This document shows, in pieces, positions 60,525 through 64,000 of a DNA stretch of 64,000 bases; the first letter of the stretch is position 1; each line of letters begins with the position of its first letter. The notes below the pieces were generated by a model. That model was not told the DNA's origin. It ran no database searches and saw nothing but the letters and a program-made list of their open reading frames with translations. Position numbers and translations under genes: made by a program. Source of the DNA: Hyphomicrobiales bacterium (GTDB taxonomy: Bacteria > Pseudomonadota > Alphaproteobacteria > Rhizobiales > Rhizobiaceae); NCBI GenBank assembly GCA_900473915.1, contig UCNG01000007.1:184254-248253 (forward strand), written 5' to 3'.

Positions 60525-63500
60525 CTATGCCACTGGCGCGCTTGAGCGCTCGATATTGACCAGAAACGCCTTGAACTCCGGCGTCTCGATGTTCGCGTCG
60601 CCGACGAAAGGCGTCAGCGAATTGGGGCCGAAGCCCTTGCGGGCGGCACCCATGAAGCCCCAATGGAGCGGGATGCCCACCACATGCACCGTCTTGCCGT
60701 CGCAGATGAGAGGCTTGATGCGCTTGGTGACCACGGCCTTGGCCTTGACCGAGCCGCGCTTCGACCACACGCGCACCCAGTCGCCCTTGGCGATGCCCTT
60801 TTCCTTCGCCAGTTCCTCCGAAATTTCCACGAAGAATTCCGGCTGCAGGACGGCGTTCACATGAACATGCTTGGTCCAGTAGTGGAAATGCTCCGTCAGA
60901 CGGTAGGAGGTTGCGGCGTAAGGGAATTCCTCCGAAGCCGTTTCCGCGAACTGCTTGAAGTCGTCGTTGAAGACACGCGCCACCGGATTACCGCGAACCT
61001 TCGGTGCAATCACATTGGCGACCGGCGATTCAAACGGCTCGTAATGGGCCGGGAACGGACCGTCGCGCATCATGCCGCGGCTGAACAGGCGCGAGGAGCC
61101 TTCCGCATTCATGATGAACGGCCCGACCTCCTGCGGCTTGGCGGTCGGCGCAATGTCCGGCACGTCATAGCCGCTCCATTTCGAACCGTCCCACTCGATG
61201 AGCTTGCGGCTCGGGTCCCACGGCTTGCCGTCAATATCAGCGGAGGCGCGGTTATAGAGAATGCGCCGGTTGGCCGGCCATGCCCACGACCAGTTGAGAT
61301 AGGCGCCTGTCTCGTCTGGATCGTGATTGTCGCGGCGGGCCATATTGTTGCCCGCCTCGGTGAAGCAGCCGGAATAGATCCAGCAGCCCGATGCCGTCGA
61401 ACCATCGTCGCGCAGCGCCGCGAAGCCGGACAGAAGCTTGCCCGCCTCGGCAACGACCTTGGTCGGATCGGTCGGGTCCGTCACCGTGGAAAGCGCGCGG
61501 CCGTTCAGTTCCTTGGCCAGCTCTTCCGCCGTCGGCTCGCCCTCATCCGCATAATCCCAGGTGACGTTGAGGATCGGATCGGGGAACGCGCCGCCTTCCT
61601 TGCGATAAAGCTCCCGCAGCCGCAGGAAAATCTGCGCCATGATCCAGTTGTCGGTCTTCGCCTCGCCGGGTGGCGTTGCGCCGGGCCAGTGCCATTGCAG
61701 CCAGCGCCCGGAATTGGTGAGCGAACCCTCATCCTCGGCAAAGCAGGTGGAGGGAAGCTGGAACACTTCCGTCTGGATGGAAGCCGAATCCACATCGTTA
61801 TATTCGCCGTGGTTTTCCCAGAAGCGCGAGGTTTCCGTTTCCAGCGGGTCCATGGTCACGAGGAATTTCAGCTTCGACAAGGCGTCGGTCAGCTTCTTGC
61901 GGTTCGGCACCGCCATCAGCGGATTGAACCCCTGACAGACATAGCCGTTGACCTTGCCTTCATGCATCATGTCGAAGATGCGCAGCATGTCGTAGTTCGG
62001 CACGTCAAGCTTCGGCAGCCAGTCATAGGCAAAGTCGTTCTCGACCGTCGCCGCATTGCCCCACATGGCCTTCTGGAAACTGACGAAGAACTTGCGATAG
62101 TTCTGCCAGTAGCTCATCTGGTTCGGGCGCAGCGGCTTGAAACCGCGTGTCGACATATAAGTCTCGAGATCGGTTTCCTTTTCGACCGGGATATTCATAT
62201 AGCCCGGCAGGAGGTTGGACATGAGGCCGATATCGGTCAGCCCCTGAATGTTGGAGTGGCCGCGCAGCGCATTCATGCCGCCGCCGCGCACGCCGATATT
62301 GCCAAGGATCAGCTGCAGCATCGCCATGCAGCGAATGTTCTGCGACCCCTTGGAGTGCTGCGTCCAGCCGAGCGCATACATCGACGTCATCGTCTTGTCC
62401 GGCGCCGAACATTCGGACATCATCTGCGCCACTTTCAGGAATTTCTCCTTCGGCGTGCCGCAGATGCGCTCCACCATTTCCGGCGTGAACACGGAAACAT
62501 GCTGCTTCAAAAGGTTCCACACGCAGCGCGGGTTCTGCAACGTGTCGTCGACGACCGCATAACCATCGTCGCCGATCACATAGTCCCAGCTTGAGCGGTC
62601 ATAATCCCGCTTTTCCTCGTCATAGCCGGTAAACAGCCCGTCCTTATATTCGAAGCCATCCTTGATGATATAGCTGGCATTGGTGAAATGCTTCACATAA
62701 TCCCACTGCACCTTGTCATTCTGGATGCAGTAATTGATGACGCCGAGCAGGAAGGCGATATCCGAGCCTTGCCGGATAGGCGCGTAGAAATCCGCGACCG
62801 ACGCCGTGCGCGTGAAGCGCGGATCGACGACGATCAGCTTCGCGCCGCGATGGTGCTTGGCCTCCGTCACCCATTTGAAGCCGCACGGATGCGCTTCCGC
62901 CGCGTTGCCGCCCATGACGACGACGAGATCGGTGTTCTTGATATCGGTCCAGGAGTTGGTCATTGCTCCGCGGCCAAATGTTGGGGCGAGACTCGCCACC
63001 GTCGGGCCGTGTCAGACGCGTGCCTGGTTATCGAATGCAACTATGCCTGTGCTGCGCACCACCTTGTAGGTGAGGAACGCCGTTTCATTGGTGGTGGCCG
63101 AAGCCGCGAGAAAGCCTGTCGACGTCCAGCGGTTGACCGTGGTGCCCGCCGCGTTCTTCGCGATGAAATTGGCGTCGCGGTCGTCCTTCAGATGCCGCGC
63201 GATACGGTCGAGCGCATCTTCCCAGGAAATCTGCTTGAATTCGGACGAGCCCGGCTCGCGCACCCGCGGATTTTTCAGACGGGTTTCCGCCTTCACGAAA
63301 TCCTTCAGCGCCGCGCCCTTCGGGCAAAGCGTGCCGCGATTGGTCGGGTGATCCGTATCGCCTTCGACATGGATCAGTTCTGCCTTCTCGCCCTTGCGCA
63401 CATCGCCCTTGGAATAAAGAATGACGCCGCAGGCGACCGAGCAGTAAGGACAGGTATTGCGGGTTTCGGTCGTATTGGTCAGCTTGAAGGGGCGAATGGT

Positions 63501-63611
63501 TTCGGCATAGGCGCTTTCCACCGCACCGAAACCGAAGGACCCAAGCGCCGAAGCCGCCACCACCGCCCCCGTTCCGCCCAGAAACTGGCGGCGTGAGAGC
63601 TCCACATTCAT
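60525..63611 (-). CDS. fdoG: Selenocysteine-containing formate dehydrogenase alpha subunit
   Basis: This periplasmic molybdenum (bis-MGD) enzyme oxidises formate to CO2. The 1028-residue product needs UGA read as selenocysteine: TGA at 63012-63014 is codon 200 in ARV-Sec-HGPTVAS, the FdnG/FdoG active-site position. The N-terminus has a Tat signal (SRRQFLGGTGA), followed by a 4Fe-4S motif CPYCSVACGV near residue 50 and CPKGAAL near 96. A SECIS-like hairpin follows the TGA. The start ATG at 63611 is chosen for the Tat signal. It heads the fdh-sel operon. Confidence 0.95.
62975..63014 (-). promoter_or_regulatory. SECIS element of the formate dehydrogenase gene
   Basis: Immediately after the UGA, the minus strand reads CACGGCCCGACGGTGGCGAG and then TCTCGCC; GGCGA and TCGCC close a small GTC-type apical loop, with a spacing similar to the E. 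coli fdhF SECIS. SelB is expected to bind here. Confidence 0.8.
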
Positions 63612-64000
63612 TGCGCTGCACCTCCCTGACCCTCGGAAGAAATGCCAAAGCACATTCTTCCTTAAATTGGACTTGCCTGACAACAGTTCACCGCAATAAA
63701 CCCAAGTTGTCAACCGAACGGCAGGTTAATTTAATTAACAATAAGACCTATTTATCAATAACATGAATTTCACTGTCATGTATTAATACATCAATCGTTT
63801 CACAGGATTGACTTGAAAGCATGCTGGCTGATTGACGTTACCGTGTAAAAACGCCAGACTGACAAGGTGGCTTCTTTTGTTGCTCCCGAGTTTCGGGGCC
63901 TGAAATTTGAGCAGCTCCTGCCTCGCCTCGGCTTCCTTGCTCCGATGCGACGGGTTGGTTTGGCCCTCGGTTCAGGCAGTTTCCAACCGGGCAAAGCCGC
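63612..64000. promoter_or_regulatory. Upstream region of the fdh-sel operon
   Basis: The stretch 63680-63800 is AT-rich and contains the likely promoter. I see no perfect TTGAT-N4-ATCAA box, unlike nar and pseudoazurin. Bases 63868-64000 keep a plus-strand frame open to the window edge (GTG ASFVAPEFRGLKFEQ), but without a convincing ribosome site, so no gene is called. Confidence 0.45.

Noticed and set aside
60663-62594. 643-codon plus-strand frame opposite the formate dehydrogenase alpha gene
   Set aside because: Antisense shadow of a well-supported gene.
63012-63014. In-frame TGA in the formate dehydrogenase gene as a pseudogene mark
   Set aside because: The codon is at the known selenocysteine position, a SECIS-like hairpin follows and selA, selB and selC are in the same unit.
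63868-64000. Plus-strand frame open to the right edge
   Set aside because: No clear ribosome site or family; too short to judge.

Overview
The window looks like part of the second chromosome of a Brucella/Ochrobactrum-type alphaproteobacterium (Hyphomicrobiales). The main reasons are the complete erythritol catabolic operon in its characteristic order (eryABCD, a DeoR-type regulator, eryH, eryI), a nar operon with a fused NarK1-NarK2 transporter and a NarR-type regulator, BepFG-like RND efflux genes, high GC with strong SD sequences, and short palindromic intergenic repeats. No rRNA, prophage, transposase or CRISPR array was seen. Assignment is from gene content and order only.

Layout. 0-12 kb: erythritol uptake genes on the minus strand (permease, ATPase, DUF2291 protein and a 32-codon small ORF), a divergent control region, then eryA-eryB-eryC-eryD-deoR-eryH-eryI on the plus strand. 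EryA to EryI convert erythritol to D-erythrose 4-phosphate. A parDE toxin-antitoxin pair with a frameshifted toxin follows. 12-16 kb: tkt, fbp and class II aldolase, reading toward the ery operon; these enzymes can turn erythrose 4-phosphate and triose phosphates into hexose phosphates. 16.6-18.5 kb: nnrS and pseudoazurin, preceded by a perfect FNR-type box. 18.7-21.8 kb: an Ldh2-family oxidoreductase, a DapA-family lyase and a GntR regulator, with a 150-bp element bounded by inverted repeats.

21.8-33.7 kb: narK-narG-narH-narJ-narI-ppiC-DUF2478 (one minus-strand operon) and divergent narR. Two perfect TTGAT-N4-ATCAA boxes lie in the shared promoter region. 33.8-40.8 kb: a phytase-like exported protein and then a compact, translationally coupled lipid-metabolism cluster: lipase/methyltransferase fusion, PAP2/dual-specificity phosphatase fusion, small membrane protein, PlsC-like acyltransferase and CdsA-like cytidylyltransferase, with a divergent CDP-alcohol phosphotransferase whose motif is altered. 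This cluster is the best candidate in the window for an incompletely described pathway.

40.8-54.4 kb: a small exported protein, a LysR regulator, a hormone-sensitive-lipase-like protein that has lost all three catalytic residues, an RND efflux pair, small secreted proteins, an orphan intrinsic terminator that may mark a small RNA, a module of molybdopterin-binding protein, histidine kinase and LuxR response regulator, and hydrolase/methyltransferase membrane genes. 54.4-63.6 kb: one minus-strand unit, fdhA(Sec)-fdhB-fdhC-fdhE-selA-selB-selC, joining a selenocysteine formate dehydrogenase to most of its decoding machinery; selB ends exactly where tRNA-Sec begins. The last 390 bases hold no supported gene.

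Anaerobic and nitrate respiration (nar, nnrS, pseudoazurin, formate dehydrogenase) and erythritol use dominate the window. Many long antisense open frames exist because of the GC-rich codon bias; these were left out.
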